From contig CAYMLL010000091.1 in NCBI GenBank assembly GCA_964390645.1, forward strand, positions 1 to 24,016: 24,016 nucleotides of DNA, given 5' to 3'. Each line of letters starts with the position of its first letter. Position 1 is the stretch's first letter. This stretch comes from CAYMLL01 sp964390645. Its GTDB lineage: Bacteria > Planctomycetota > UBA8108. Below are positions 9,602 to 20,375 of this stretch, one piece after another. The notes under the pieces were generated by a model. The model was not told the origin of the DNA and did no database searches. It worked only from the letters and a program-made list of their open reading frames with translations. Both the position numbers and the translations under genes were made by a program.

Positions 9602-11091
9602 GGGGTACCGAGCTCACTCCGGAGCTGGCAGCCTGCGTCGACGAGATCCGGCAGCACGCGGTCGATTGTGGCCTCGATTTCTTCGAGGTCCTGTTCGAGC
9701 TCATCGACTACGACGAGATGAACATGATCGCGGCGTACGGCGGATTTCCCACGCGCTATCAGCACTGGAAATTCGGGATGGACTACGAGGAGCTGCGCAA
9801 GGGCTACGCGTACGGGCTGCAGAAGATCTACGAGCTCGTCATCAACAACGATCCTTGCTACGCGTACCTGATGCGCTGTAACAACCTCGTCGACCAGAAG
9901 ATGGTGATGGCTCATGTCTACGGCCATTCCGACTTCTTCAAGTGCAACTACTGGTTCGGCGCCACGAATCGAAAGATGATGGACGAGATCGCGAACCATG
10001 GTGTTCGCATCCGTCGCTACGTCGAGCGATTTGGCCAGGATGCGGTCGAGTCCTTCCTCGACAGCTGTCTTTCTCTGGACAATCTCATCGATATACATTC
10101 GCCGTTCATCCGGCGTCGGGAATCGAAGAACAGGAAGGATCGGGAGGCCATTCCGCAGTCGGTGCATGCGCCGCGGATGAAGTCCAAGTCCTACATGGAC
10201 AACTTCATCAATCCGCCTGACTACCTGGAGGCGGAGCGCGATCGCTTGATCGAGGAGTTCGAGAGGCAGAAGAACTTCCCCGAGGAGCCGCAGAAGGATG
10301 TGTTGCTGTTCCTCATCGAGAATGCGCGTCTCGAGCGCTGGCAGAGAGATATCCTGTCGATCGTTCGCGAGGAGGCCTACTACTTCGCGCCGCAGGGCAT
10401 GACGAAGATCATGAACGAGGGCTGGGCAAGCTACTGGCACTCGACGATCATGACCGAGAAAGCGGCGACGGCGGCGGAGATCATCGACTTCGCCGATCAT
10501 CACTCCCGTACCATGAGCATGCAGCCCGGGCAGCTCAATCCGTACAAGGTCGGCCTCGAGCTCTTCCGTGATATCGAGGACCGTTGGAATCGTGGTCGCT
10601 ACGGTCCCGAGTGGGAGAGCTGCGACGACTACAGCCGCAAGGTTGCCTGGGACACGCATGAGGGCAAGGGACGCGAGAAGATCTTCGAGGTCCGAAGAAT
10701 CCACAACGACGTCACGTTCATCGACGAGTTTCTTACCCGGGAGTTCTGCCAGGAAAACAAGCTGTTCACGTATGCGTTCAACAAGCAGACCCAGGAGTTC
10801 GTGATCGACGATCGTGAGTTCCGCGCCGTCAAGGATAAGCTCCTCTTCGGGCTCACCAACATGGGGCAGCCTGTCATCTACGTTGAAGACGGCAACTTCA
10901 TGAATCGAGGAGAGCTTCTGCTGCGGCACGAGTTCGCGGGCATGCCCCTGCAGCACTCGCACGCGCGTGACACGCTCGTCAACCTGTTCCACCTGTGGGG
11001 GCGGCCGGTCCATATCAAGACACGAGTCGACAAGCGGACGAAGATCCTCAGCTACGACGGCGTCAAGCACGAGGAAAAGATCGTCAAGTAG
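9598..11091 (+). CDS. spoVR: SpoVR family protein
   Basis: The 497-residue product matches SpoVR/YcgB. Near the N terminus is the conserved block GGFPTRYQHWKFGMDYEEL; then NNDPCYAYLM, MAHVYGHSDFFKCNYWF, and, mid-protein, NEGWASYWHS, all family signatures rich in His, Trp and Tyr. In Bacillus the namesake affects spore cortex formation. In Gram-negative bacteria the homologue is expressed with prkA and yeaH in stress or stationary phase; its molecular activity is unknown. The GTG start at 9598 overlaps the yeaH stop and follows a GGGGAAGGG tract. Presence of this gene does not by itself show sporulation. Confidence 0.94.
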   Translation: MRGTELTPELAACVDEIRQHAVDCGLDFFEVLFELIDYDEMNMIAAYGGFPTRYQHWKFGMDYEELRKGYAYGLQKIYELVINNDPCYAYLMRCNNLVDQKMVMAHVYGHSDFFKCNYWFGATNRKMMDEIANHGVRIRRYVERFGQDAVESFLDSCLSLDNLIDIHSPFIRRRESKNRKDREAIPQSVHAPRMKSKSYMDNFINPPDYLEAERDRLIEEFERQKNFPEEPQKDVLLFLIENARLERWQRDILSIVREEAYYFAPQGMTKIMNEGWASYWHSTIMTEKAATAAEIIDFADHHSRTMSMQPGQLNPYKVGLELFRDIEDRWNRGRYGPEWESCDDYSRKVAWDTHEGKGREKIFEVRRIHNDVTFIDEFLTREFCQENKLFTYAFNKQTQEFVIDDREFRAVKDKLLFGLTNMGQPVIYVEDGNFMNRGELLLRHEFAGMPLQHSHARDTLVNLFHLWGRPVHIKTRVDKRTKILSYDGVKHEEKIVK

Positions 11092-11152
11092 GACGGAGCC
11101 CGTCGCTGGAATATCGGGACTGTCTTGCGGTTCGCATCTACTCGAGGCGACC

Positions 11153-14100
11153 ATGTCTCCCAGCCGCGAAACCGGAACATCTCGTGATCCTGCGACCGGC
11201 CTCGTGGATCGGCAGGCGTCTCCGATTCGGGTCGTCACGGCGGCTGCGCTTTTTGACGGGCACGACGCCGCAATCAATCTGGTTCGCCGGCTTCTCGTGC
11301 GTCGCGGCGCGGAGGTCGTTCACCTCGGGCACAATCGCGCGACCGCCGAGATCGTTCGCGCCGCGATCGAGGAGGACGCGGACGCCGTCGCCGTCAGCTC
11401 GTACCAGGGTGGTCATGTCGAGTTCTTTCGGTATCTTCGCACGCTCTTGAACGAGCAGGGCGGCTCGCACGTGCGTGTCTTCGCCGGTGGCGGTGGAGTG
11501 ATCCTTCCGGGCGAGGTCGAGGATCTCGAGGCGGGTGCAGTCGACAAGGTCTTCACGCCGGAGGACGGCCGGCTTCTCGGGCTCGAGGGGATGATCGATG
11601 TGATGCTCTCGCGCGCGCGTGAATCTCGTCGGGCTCCGGACGCCCCGAGGGAGGCACTGCGCTGGGATGAGCCCGCCGGCGTCGCGCAGGCCTTGAGCTT
11701 TCTCGAGCGCGGCGGCTCGATCCAGGAGCTCGACTTCGATGAGAGCGTTGTGGCGAAGTGGCGAGTGCTCGGCGTCACCGGGACCGGCGGCGCGGGCAAG
11801 AGCTCACTTGTCGACGAGCTTGTCTTGCGCATGCGAAGGCAGATGCCGGCGATATCGGTTGCGGTGCTCGCGGTCGATCCTACGAAGCGTCGCACTGGTG
11901 GCGCTCTGCTCGGCGACCGCCTGAGGATGAACGCGGTCTACTCGCCCGGGGTCTTCGTGCGCAGTCTCGCCACGGGTGGACAAGGCGCAGAGGTCGCGCC
12001 GGGGGTGGAGCGTGCGGTCGAGCTGCTGGGACGCGTGGGGTTCGGCATCATCATCGTCGAGACCGCCGGCATCGGTCAGGGGTCGAGTGGAGTCTTCGAT
12101 GTCGCCGATGTCAGCCTCTACGTCATGACGTCGGACTTCGGTGGCCCGACACAGCTCGAGAAGATCGACATGCTCGATTTTGCCGACGCGATCGCCGTGA
12201 ACAAGGCCGATCGTCGCGGCAGCGCGGACGCCTTGCGCGAGGTGAGGAAGCATGTCGCGAGGTCGAGAGAAGACGAGGACGTTCTTGTCGTCGGTACATC
12301 TGCCAGCCGTTTCCGCGATGGTGGTGTCGACGAGCTTGTCGGGGGGCTCGTAAGCCGGCTTGTCGGCGACGATGTCGCCACGGAGGCGAGCACGGTCGGG
12401 AACAGGCGGCCGTACGAGCGCATCATCCCTCTCAGCCGTGAGCAATACCTCAGCGAGATCGCCGCCGCTGTACGCTCGTATCACGCCTGCTGTACCGAGC
12501 GCGTCGAGGCCTTTCGACGGTGGGACTCCCTTCGTCGTGCCGCAGATCTGCTCGCGCCGGAGCACGAGGGGGCCGCTGCCGTGGCCGCAGAGGCAGCCGA
12601 CGCGCTCAGAGAGGACGCAAGGGGGGAGATCGAGCTCCTCGAGGAGTGGGACGCGACCGTCGCCTCCTACCGGGAGGAAGATCTCCGCTTCGAGGTCCGG
12701 GGGGTCGAGCGCTCCGCGCCGCTCTGGAGCGAGTCACTTTCCGGTAGTCGCGTACCGAGGATCGCGCTGCCGAGCGCACGCGAGCCTGCCGAGGTCCTGC
12801 GCTTTCTTCATCGAGAGAGCTTGCCGGGGTGCTTCCCGTTCACCGCCGGGGTGTTTCCGCTCAAGCGTCAGGAGGAGCTCGCGACGCGGCAGTTTGCCGG
12901 CGAGGGACCGCCGGAGCGCACCAATCGCCGCTTCCAGCTCCTGACGCGTGGGCTCGATGCGCAGAGGCTCAGTGTCGCTTTCGACAGCGTCACGCTGTAC
13001 GGAGCGGATCCGGACGAGCGACCGGACATCTACGGGAAAATCGGAGAGAGTGGCGTCAGCATCGCGACTCTCCAGGATATGAAGCGTCTCTTCGAAGGGT
13101 TCGACCTCTGCTCGTCATCGACGAGCGTGTCGATGACCATCAACGGGCCCGCGCCGATCATCCTCGCGATGTTCTTTGGTGCCGCGATCGATGGGGCGTT
13201 CGAGAAGTTCCGCGTCCGGACGGGGCGAGAGCCGGACGCTGACGAGAGCGCGGATCTCCGTCGACGGACCCTCCAGACGGTGCGCGGTACGGTACAGGCC
13301 GACATACTCAAGGAGGATCAAGCACAGAACACCTGTATATTCTCGACGCCCTTCGCGCTGCGTCTCATGGGGGATGTGCAGGAGTTCTTCATCGAGAACG
13401 GCGTGCGCAACTTCTACTCCGTGTCGGTCAGCGGCTATCACATCGCGGAGGCTGGAGCGAACCCGATCACGCAGCTGGCGTTCACGCTCGCGAACGGCCT
13501 GACCTACGTCGAGTACTACAAGAGCCGCGGCATGGATCCGGACGACTTCGTTCCGAATCTGTCGTTTTTCTTATCGAACGGCCTCGACCCGGAGTACGCG
13601 GTGCTTGGTAGGGTTGCCCGTCGCATCTGGGGGATCGTCCTGCGCGACGTCTACGGCGCGAACGAGCGCAGCCAGAAGCTGAAGTATCACATCCAGACAT
13701 CGGGACGTTCGCTGCACGCGCGTGAGATGTCGTTCAACGATATCCGGACGACGTTGCAGGCCCTGATGGCTGTTTACGATCACTGCAACTCGCTGCACAC
13801 GAACGCGTACGACGAGGCGGTGACGACGCCGACCTCGGATTCCGTACGCCGCGCGCTCGCCATCCAGCTGATCATCCAGCGCGAGATGGGTCTGGCAAGG
13901 AACGAGAATCCGCTGCAGGGATCATTCATCATCGATGAGCTCACCGATCTCGTCGAGGAGGCAGTCCTCCGTGAGTTCGAGCGCATCGCCGAGCGCGGAG
14001 GCGTTCTCGGCGCGATGGAGTCCGGTTATCTCCGAAGCCGCATCCAGGAAGAGTCCCTCCACTACGAGGACCTCAAGCACAGCGGTGAGCTCGATATCAT

Positions 14101-14386
14101 CGGCGTGAACTCCTTCGTCGGCGACGAGGATACGCGTGAGCGGCTCGCGACGGTGCCCGCTGTCCGTGCGACCGCTGACGAGAAGGATTTGCAGATTCGT
14201 CGTCTGAACGAGTTCCAGACGCGGTGTGTGGATGTCGCCCCCGAGGCGCTGGAGCGGCTGGCGGGTACCGTGGTCGAGGGCGGAAACATCTTCGCGGAGC
14301 TATTGAACACCGTTCGCCACGCAAGTCTCGGGCAGATCACCCGAACGCTGTTCGAGGTCGGTGGCGAGTACCGGAGGTCGGTTTGA
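11153..14386 (+). CDS. icmF: Fused isobutyryl-CoA mutase (B12 domain, G-protein chaperone and mutase in one chain)
   Basis: The 1077-residue protein carries, in order, an N-terminal cobalamin-binding domain (LFDGHDAA at 33-40, lower axial ligand H37; then SSYQGGHVEFF), a MeaI-type GTPase (Walker A GTGGAGKS, 210-217), and a C-terminal acyl-CoA mutase barrel. Two active-site residues identify the substrate. The family's RQ-Y/F-AG position is Phe (F581), and the QNTCIF position carries Gln (Q725); methylmalonyl-CoA mutase has Tyr and Arg there. Phe and Gln are characteristic of IcmF, and their spacing of 144 equals that recalled for the Geobacillus enzyme (F598/Q742). It should interconvert isobutyryl-CoA and n-butyryl-CoA using adenosylcobalamin. 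The ATG at 11153 follows GAGG by five bases; an earlier in-frame ATG lies inside spoVR. It heads a six-gene overlapping run. Confidence 0.95.
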   Translation: MSPSRETGTSRDPATGLVDRQASPIRVVTAAALFDGHDAAINLVRRLLVRRGAEVVHLGHNRATAEIVRAAIEEDADAVAVSSYQGGHVEFFRYLRTLLNEQGGSHVRVFAGGGGVILPGEVEDLEAGAVDKVFTPEDGRLLGLEGMIDVMLSRARESRRAPDAPREALRWDEPAGVAQALSFLERGGSIQELDFDESVVAKWRVLGVTGTGGAGKSSLVDELVLRMRRQMPAISVAVLAVDPTKRRTGGALLGDRLRMNAVYSPGVFVRSLATGGQGAEVAPGVERAVELLGRVGFGIIIVETAGIGQGSSGVFDVADVSLYVMTSDFGGPTQLEKIDMLDFADAIAVNKADRRGSADALREVRKHVARSREDEDVLVVGTSASRFRDGGVDELVGGLVSRLVGDDVATEASTVGNRRPYERIIPLSREQYLSEIAAAVRSYHACCTERVEAFRRWDSLRRAADLLAPEHEGAAAVAAEAADALREDARGEIELLEEWDATVASYREEDLRFEVRGVERSAPLWSESLSGSRVPRIALPSAREPAEVLRFLHRESLPGCFPFTAGVFPLKRQEELATRQFAGEGPPERTNRRFQLLTRGLDAQRLSVAFDSVTLYGADPDERPDIYGKIGESGVSIATLQDMKRLFEGFDLCSSSTSVSMTINGPAPIILAMFFGAAIDGAFEKFRVRTGREPDADESADLRRRTLQTVRGTVQADILKEDQAQNTCIFSTPFALRLMGDVQEFFIENGVRNFYSVSVSGYHIAEAGANPITQLAFTLANGLTYVEYYKSRGMDPDDFVPNLSFFLSNGLDPEYAVLGRVARRIWGIVLRDVYGANERSQKLKYHIQTSGRSLHAREMSFNDIRTTLQALMAVYDHCNSLHTNAYDEAVTTPTSDSVRRALAIQLIIQREMGLARNENPLQGSFIIDELTDLVEEAVLREFERIAERGGVLGAMESGYLRSRIQEESLHYEDLKHSGELDIIGVNSFVGDEDTRERLATVPAVRATADEKDLQIRRLNEFQTRCVDVAPEALERLAGTVVEGGNIFAELLNTVRHASLGQITRTLFEVGGEYRRSV

Positions 14387-15262
14387 TGGGTGGGGTCCGT
14401 ACCGACGAGGACGTGCGCGGCGTCGAGGGCATTGGCACGATCGTCGTCGTTGGCGCCGGCACGATGGGGCAAGGCATCGCTCAGGTTCTGGCGGCGAATC
14501 GCTACGGTGTGCTGCTTGTTGACCGTGACGAGGCTGCGCTGGAGCGAGCGCGGAGCGAGGTCCACGACGGGTTGCGCCGCTGGCTGAGCAAGGGGCTCTT
14601 GCAATCTACCGATGTCGATGCCGCGCTCGATGGCCTCCGTGTCGTTGACGATCTTGCCGCGTGCTCGAAGGCCGACCTCGCGATCGAGGCGGTCTACGAG
14701 GATCGTGAGGTCAAGAGCACCGTCATCCGCGAGCTCGACCGGCGACTTCCACCCGGCGCGATCATCGCGACGAACACCTCTTCGATCTCCATCACGGCGC
14801 TCGCTGCCGCCTGCGAGCGCCCCGAGCTCGTCGTCGGCATGCACTTCATGAATCCCGTTCCGGTGATGGAGCTCGTCGAGGTCATTCGGGGACAGCGTAC
14901 GGGTGATGAGACCGCGGAGGTTGTCGTCGGCCTCGCTCGATCGGTCGGCAAGACTCCCGTCGTCGTCGAGGACTTTCCGGGATTCGTCAGCAACCGCATT
15001 CTCATGCCCATGCTCAACGAGGCGATGTTCTGCCTGATGGAGGGCGTTGCGTCGAAGGAGGACATCGACATCGTGATGCGCCTCGGCATGCGGCACCCGA
15101 TGGGGCCACTGGAGCTCGCCGACCTCATCGGCCTCGACGTCTGCCTTGACATTCTCGACGTGCTACACCGTGATCTCGGCGATCCGCGGTACCGTCCCTG
15201 TCCGCTTCTGAGGCGCATGGTCGCGGCCGGACAGCTCGGCCGCAAGACCGGCGAGGGTTTCC

Positions 15263-15273
<11 letters not shown>
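14386..15273 (+). CDS. hbd: 3-hydroxybutyryl-CoA dehydrogenase
   Basis: This 295-residue enzyme oxidises (S)-3-hydroxyacyl-CoA, probably the C4 substrate, to acetoacetyl-CoA, or works in reverse, with NAD(P). The Rossmann motif is GAGTMG (23-28). TNTSS (129-133), MHFMNPVPVMELVEVI (catalytic His H153 and Glu E165) and DFPGFVSNRI are all present, and the C-terminal helical domain ends in KTGEGFHVY. It is a stand-alone dehydrogenase of the size expected for PaaH/Hbd, not a FadB-type fusion. ATG overlaps the icmF stop by one base, with GGAGG at 14373-14377. About 15 residues before the Rossmann strand are not conserved. A matching crotonase is absent from the window. Confidence 0.95.
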
Positions 15274-16425
<1,152 letters not shown>

Positions 16426-16429
<4 letters not shown>

Positions 16430-17160
16430 GGAGCAGGGTCGACGTGCGCGGAGTTTTCGGCGGTGATGACATCGCTCTCGCTTGTGCTCTTTCGGAGGTG
16501 GTTCGTCGGAGTGACGAGGGAGCTCGCATCGTCGCGGCTGCACGGCAGCATCAGCGAAGGGCTCGACGCGTGGTGGTCACCGGTCCGCCAGGTGTCGGGA
16601 AGAGCACGATGCTGCGTTCGGTTTTCGCGACGCTTCGTACACGTGGCGAGCGCGTCGCGGCGCTGGCTCTCGACCCGTCAAGCTCGCGGACGGGCGGCGC
16701 GTTTCTCGGAGATCGCGTCCGTTGGTCCGAGTTCGCCGAGGACGAGGGCGTCTTCATTCGCAGTATCGCGCAGCACGGCGATCACGACCACGTGAGGGAC
16801 GTGGTTGACGGTATGGCGGACGTTTTCGATGCGGCGGGCTGGCCGTGGATCGTCCTGGAGACCGTCGGCGCGGGGCAGAACGAGGAGCCCGGATTGCGAG
16901 GAGCGACGACCGTGCTGCTGCTTTCTCCTCTCTGTGGAGACGAGATGCAGATGCTGAAGGCCGGAGTGATCGAGAGCGCCGACGTGTACGTCGTCAATCG
17001 AGTCGACTTGCCGGGTGGTGAGCGATGGGCGGCAAGCCTCGAGGAGACACTCGCGCTGGGACGGGACGAGCCGCCGACCGTGCTCAGAGTGGAGGCGACA
17101 ACGGGTGCCGGCGTGGAGCGCCTTGTCGAGGAGCTCGTAGGCAAAGGAGATGAGAGATGA
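16426..17160 (+). CDS. Short MeaB/ArgK-like P-loop GTPase (candidate mutase chaperone)
   Basis: The 244-residue protein shows the G-domain signatures of the MeaB/ArgK/MMAA group: Walker A GPPGVGKST (53-61), ALDPSSSRTGGAFLGDR (81-97), and ETVGAGQNE (145-153). The base-recognition NKxD motif is NRVD (191-194). MeaB-type proteins load adenosylcobalamin into, and protect, B12-dependent acyl-CoA mutases. This one is much shorter than the usual 310-340 residues. The N-terminal helices are reduced to about 45 residues, and the C-terminal dimerisation arm is essentially missing. The next gene upstream in the operon's core, icmF, already contains its own G domain, so the client of this protein is unclear. 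ATG overlaps the previous stop (ATGA), with GGAGG ten bases upstream. It is intact, not frameshifted. Confidence 0.83.
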
Positions 17161-18350
17161 CGATGGGCATGGTCGCGACCGACCTCACCGAGGAGCAGCA
17201 GCTCTTCCGGGAGACGGTGAGGGACTTCGTCGAGAAGGAGATCGCACCGATTGCCGCGCGGACGGATGAGGAGGGGCGCTTCCCGGGCGATGTGATCGAG
17301 AAGATGGGGCGGCTCGGCTTCCTCGGAATTCCGGTGCCGCTAGACCTCGACGGTGCCGGCGGAGACATTCTCGGATACGCGATCGCGCTCGAGGAGATCT
17401 CGAAGGCGTGTGCCTCGACCGCGTTGACGATCGCCGCGCACACCTCGCTCTGCACCATGCCGATCGTGCGTTTTGGCGGTGACCGCCTCAAGGATCTCTA
17501 CGTTCCGGACCTCGCGACGGGCCGCAAGCTCGGCGCTTTCGGGCTCACCGAGAGCGTCTCGGGATCGGACGCGGCCGGTCTGCGGACCACGGCGCGCAAG
17601 GACGGTGACGTCTATCGTATCGACGGATCGAAGCAGTTCATCACCAACGCTTCCTTCGCGTCGGTCTTCGTGGTCGCGGCGCGCGTTGTCGACGACGACG
17701 CACCGATCGAGCGCACCAACCGTCGGAGCCGCAGCTCCGACATCGGAGCATTCGTTGTCACCAGTGACCTGCCGGGATTCTCTGTCGGCAGGAAGGAGGA
17801 CAAGCTCGGGCTGCGCGGTTCCGACACGGCGGCGCTCCGATTCGAGGACTGTATCGTACCGGCCGATCATCGTCTCGGCGGCGATGACGGAGGCTTCGCG
17901 TACTTCATGAAAACGCTCGTCGGCGGTCGCATCGGCATCGGAGCTATGGCCGTCGGTGTCGCGCAGGCAGCGCTGGACTTCGCCGTCGACCACGCACTGA
18001 CACGTCGGGCCTTCGGTCGCAGCTTATCGGAATTCGGCGCCACGAGGGAGAAGGTCGCCGACATGGCAACGGGGATTCACGCCGCTCGGCTCCTGGTATA
18101 TGATGCGGCCCGCCGTTACATCGCCGGCCGTCCGCACGTGCGCGAAGCGGCGATGGCGAAGCTGTTCGCTTCGGAGACCGCGAACCGGGTAACACGGGAA
18201 GCGATTCAGGTTCTCGGAGCCAACGGCTACTCGAGGGAGTATCCGCTCGAGCGGTTCTTTCGTGACATGAAGCTCCTGGAGATCGGTGAAGGAACCTCGG
18301 AAATTCAGCGACTGATCATCGCTCGGGACCTGTTCGGAAGCGACAGATGA
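17157..18350 (+). CDS. Second acyl-CoA dehydrogenase
   Basis: The 397-residue protein is the same family as the gene two positions upstream but clearly diverged. FGLTESVSGSDAAG replaces ALTEPAAGSD, and FITNASFASV replaces WITNGASADV. The catalytic Glu is E378 in IGEGTSEIQR, again the short/medium-chain position. A polar insert (RTNRRSRSSD, about residues 184-193) lies in the beta domain. The pair probably divides branched and straight C4 (or C5) acyl-CoAs between them; which takes which is not evident. ATG overlaps the GTPase stop (ATGA) with AAGGAGA at 17144-17150 as ribosome binding site, and its own stop overlaps the pepA start in the same way. Confidence 0.93.
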   Translation: MTMGMVATDLTEEQQLFRETVRDFVEKEIAPIAARTDEEGRFPGDVIEKMGRLGFLGIPVPLDLDGAGGDILGYAIALEEISKACASTALTIAAHTSLCTMPIVRFGGDRLKDLYVPDLATGRKLGAFGLTESVSGSDAAGLRTTARKDGDVYRIDGSKQFITNASFASVFVVAARVVDDDAPIERTNRRSRSSDIGAFVVTSDLPGFSVGRKEDKLGLRGSDTAALRFEDCIVPADHRLGGDDGGFAYFMKTLVGGRIGIGAMAVGVAQAALDFAVDHALTRRAFGRSLSEFGATREKVADMATGIHAARLLVYDAARRYIAGRPHVREAAMAKLFASETANRVTREAIQVLGANGYSREYPLERFFRDMKLLEIGEGTSEIQRLIIARDLFGSDR

Positions 18351-19858
18351 AGGTAGTGCTCAGGGAGGCGAAGCGGTCGGCTGGGGTCGTGGTGGTGCCT
18401 TTGTTCGACAAGGGGCCTGACTTCGGACGTGGTGAAGGCGTCGACGCGGCGCACCGGCAGCTCGTCGCGAGCGCGCGAAAATCCAGGGTCTTTCGCGGTG
18501 AACTCGGCGAGATCTCGGTCCAGGTGGCGACGGGCAAGGGGCGAGATCGGCCGGTCGTTCTCGTCGGATTCGGCAACGAGAAGAAGCTTGATCCCGAAGC
18601 TCTGAGACGGGCTCTCGGCGTGCTCGGGCGCAGCCTCTCGAGGCTCGAGGCGACTCGCGCCACCCTCGGGCTGGGAATCGCGGCGGCACGAAGGGCGCTG
18701 GCGAATGTCGGCCTGGAGGCCGGCGTGCGTGCGATGGTCGAGGGGGCGATTCTCGGCGACTACCGGTTCGACGCCCGGGGGCGATCGCGCAAGCGTGCGT
18801 CGGGCAAGACCCTCGTCCTCGATCTGTCCGGGCTCAACGCCAAGGACAGGACCTTGGTGCGACGTGGGGCGAAGATCGGCGCGGCCCTGGCGACGGGGGT
18901 CAAGACCGCGCGAGATCTCGGCAACGCGCCGGCGAACGAGCTCTATCCGCAGAGTCTGTCGACACGTGCTCGATCCTTGGCCCGCGCTGTCGGGCTGCGC
19001 TGCAAGGTCCTCGGCAAGACAGAGCTCGAGCGAGAGAAGATGGGAGCGCTCCTGGCGGTCGCGAAGGGCAGCCAGCGTGCGCCGCGGATGATCATCCTCG
19101 AGCATCGGCCGCGCGGCTTGTCGAAGCGCGCGCTCGGCAGGACGGTCGTGCTCATCGGCAAGGCGGTCACCTTCGATAGCGGCGGACTCTCCATCAAGCC
19201 CGCGCGGGGTATGGAGGACATGAAGTTCGACATGGGCGGTGGGGCGGCCGTTCTCGGCGCGATGCAGGCGATCGCCGAGCTGTCGCTTCCCGTGCACGTG
19301 GTCGGGCTCGTTCCGGCGGCCGAGAATCACATCAGCGGCTCGGCGTACCGTCCGGGTGACGTCGTGCGATCGGCGTCGGGCAAGACGATCGAGGTCATCA
19401 ACACGGATGCGGAGGGCCGGCTCCTTCTCGCCGATGCGCTTCATTACTGTCGGCGCTACGAGCCGAGCGCCGTCGTCGATATCGCCACGCTCACCGGCGC
19501 CTGCGTGGTCGCGCTCGGCACGGCCGCGAGCGGCCTCATGGCGAATGATCGGGATCTCGCGGATCGTATCCTCGCCGCCTCCGAGGTTTGCGGTGAGCGG
19601 GTCTGGGAGCTGCCGCTCTACGACGAGTACCGCGCCGCCGTCAAGAGCCACGTCGCCGACGTTCGCAACTCGTCCGGCCGCGATGCCGGAGCCTGCACCG
19701 CCGGGGCGTTCCTCGGCCACTTCATCGAGGGCGTTTCCTGGGCTCACATCGATATCGCCGGCACCGGGTGGACCCACCGGGTCCGAGGCTATCAGGCGCG
19801 CGGCGCCACGGGCGCCGGCGTGAGGGTGCTCTTCGAGCTGGTGGCGGCTTCCGCCTGA
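18347..19858 (+). CDS. pepA: Leucyl aminopeptidase (M17, PepA-like)
   Basis: The 503-residue protein has the M17 two-domain layout: a variable N-terminal macrodomain-like half and a catalytic C-terminal half. GKAVTFDSGGLSIKP (K272, D277 and K284) and NTDAEGRL (352-359, with D354, E356 and R358) supply the two-metal site and catalytic Lys/Arg. The numbering is offset by two from E. coli PepA as I recall it (K270, D275, K282, D352, E354, R356). It removes N-terminal residues from peptides in the cytoplasm, in other bacteria as a hexamer. The start overlaps the acyl-CoA dehydrogenase stop (ATGA), so it is translationally tied to the C4-CoA operon, an unusual place for a housekeeping peptidase. 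A small hairpin (GGCGG-CTT-CCGCC, 19843-19855) sits just before the stop. Confidence 0.95.
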   Translation: MKVVLREAKRSAGVVVVPLFDKGPDFGRGEGVDAAHRQLVASARKSRVFRGELGEISVQVATGKGRDRPVVLVGFGNEKKLDPEALRRALGVLGRSLSRLEATRATLGLGIAAARRALANVGLEAGVRAMVEGAILGDYRFDARGRSRKRASGKTLVLDLSGLNAKDRTLVRRGAKIGAALATGVKTARDLGNAPANELYPQSLSTRARSLARAVGLRCKVLGKTELEREKMGALLAVAKGSQRAPRMIILEHRPRGLSKRALGRTVVLIGKAVTFDSGGLSIKPARGMEDMKFDMGGGAAVLGAMQAIAELSLPVHVVGLVPAAENHISGSAYRPGDVVRSASGKTIEVINTDAEGRLLLADALHYCRRYEPSAVVDIATLTGACVVALGTAASGLMANDRDLADRILAASEVCGERVWELPLYDEYRAAVKSHVADVRNSSGRDAGACTAGAFLGHFIEGVSWAHIDIAGTGWTHRVRGYQARGATGAGVRVLFELVAASA

Positions 19859-19904
19859 CCCGGTGAGCTCGAGCTTCCCGTATCCGTATCTCCAGGGACG
19901 GTGA

Positions 19905-20375
19905 GCGTGGTCGCTCCTCCTCTCCGGCACGCCCCACCGGTACCGCCGCGATCGTCGTCGCTTCACGATCCCGGCTATCCTCGCGATCCCGGCCTCCCCG
20001 GCGGGCGACACCGCACCCGCCCCCCCCCCGTCGAAGAACGCCAACCACCCGCAGAGCCGCCGCCACCTCGGCGCGGCCTGGCGCCGGGAACCCGAGTTGC
20101 CGGAGATCGACAGCGCACCACGTCATCCGTGGTTCGGTGTCTCGATCCCGGATCCGTTGACTCGCTTTCGCCGTCGAAGCACTCTCTCGACGGACGGGGC
20201 GGGCGCCTGCTGTGCCCGGAGGTCGGTCGTCGGTCCGCTATTCGGCCCCGGGGAGGTTCGTCGCGGCGGGCGCTCACGTTCTCGTCTCCCCGGGTCGCTC
20301 GTCGCCGGCCCACCCGTCGGCGAAGAAAGTACGAATCGTCCGTTGCCCGGGATACGCATCTTTCTGACGAGATAG
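19905..20375 (+). pseudogene. Possible gene remnant or frameshifted small secreted protein
   Basis: From the TGA ending at 19904 to TAG at 20375 one frame is open for 156 codons, with third positions mostly G or C in its first half, as in real genes here. An Arg-rich start, a hydrophobic FTIPAILAIPA segment and a Pro-rich linker resemble an export signal, followed by LPEIDSAPRHPWFGVSIPD. There is no ATG, GTG or TTG upstream of the hydrophobic segment. A GTG at 19901 lies in another frame and would join this frame if the 10-C run had one base fewer. It may instead be noncoding GC-rich sequence. I recognise no family. Confidence 0.2.
20020..20029 (+). repeat. Homopolymer of ten C
   Basis: Ten consecutive C residues are visible in the sequence, the longest single-base run noticed in the window. 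Such runs slip during replication and are also error-prone in sequencing, so any frame crossing this point is uncertain. Confidence 0.95.

Noticed and set aside
10967..11152. N-terminal extension of IcmF from an ATG inside spoVR
   Set aside because: The extension is Ser/Arg-rich shadow sequence of spoVR; the ATG at 11153 has a ribosome binding site and gives the expected family length.
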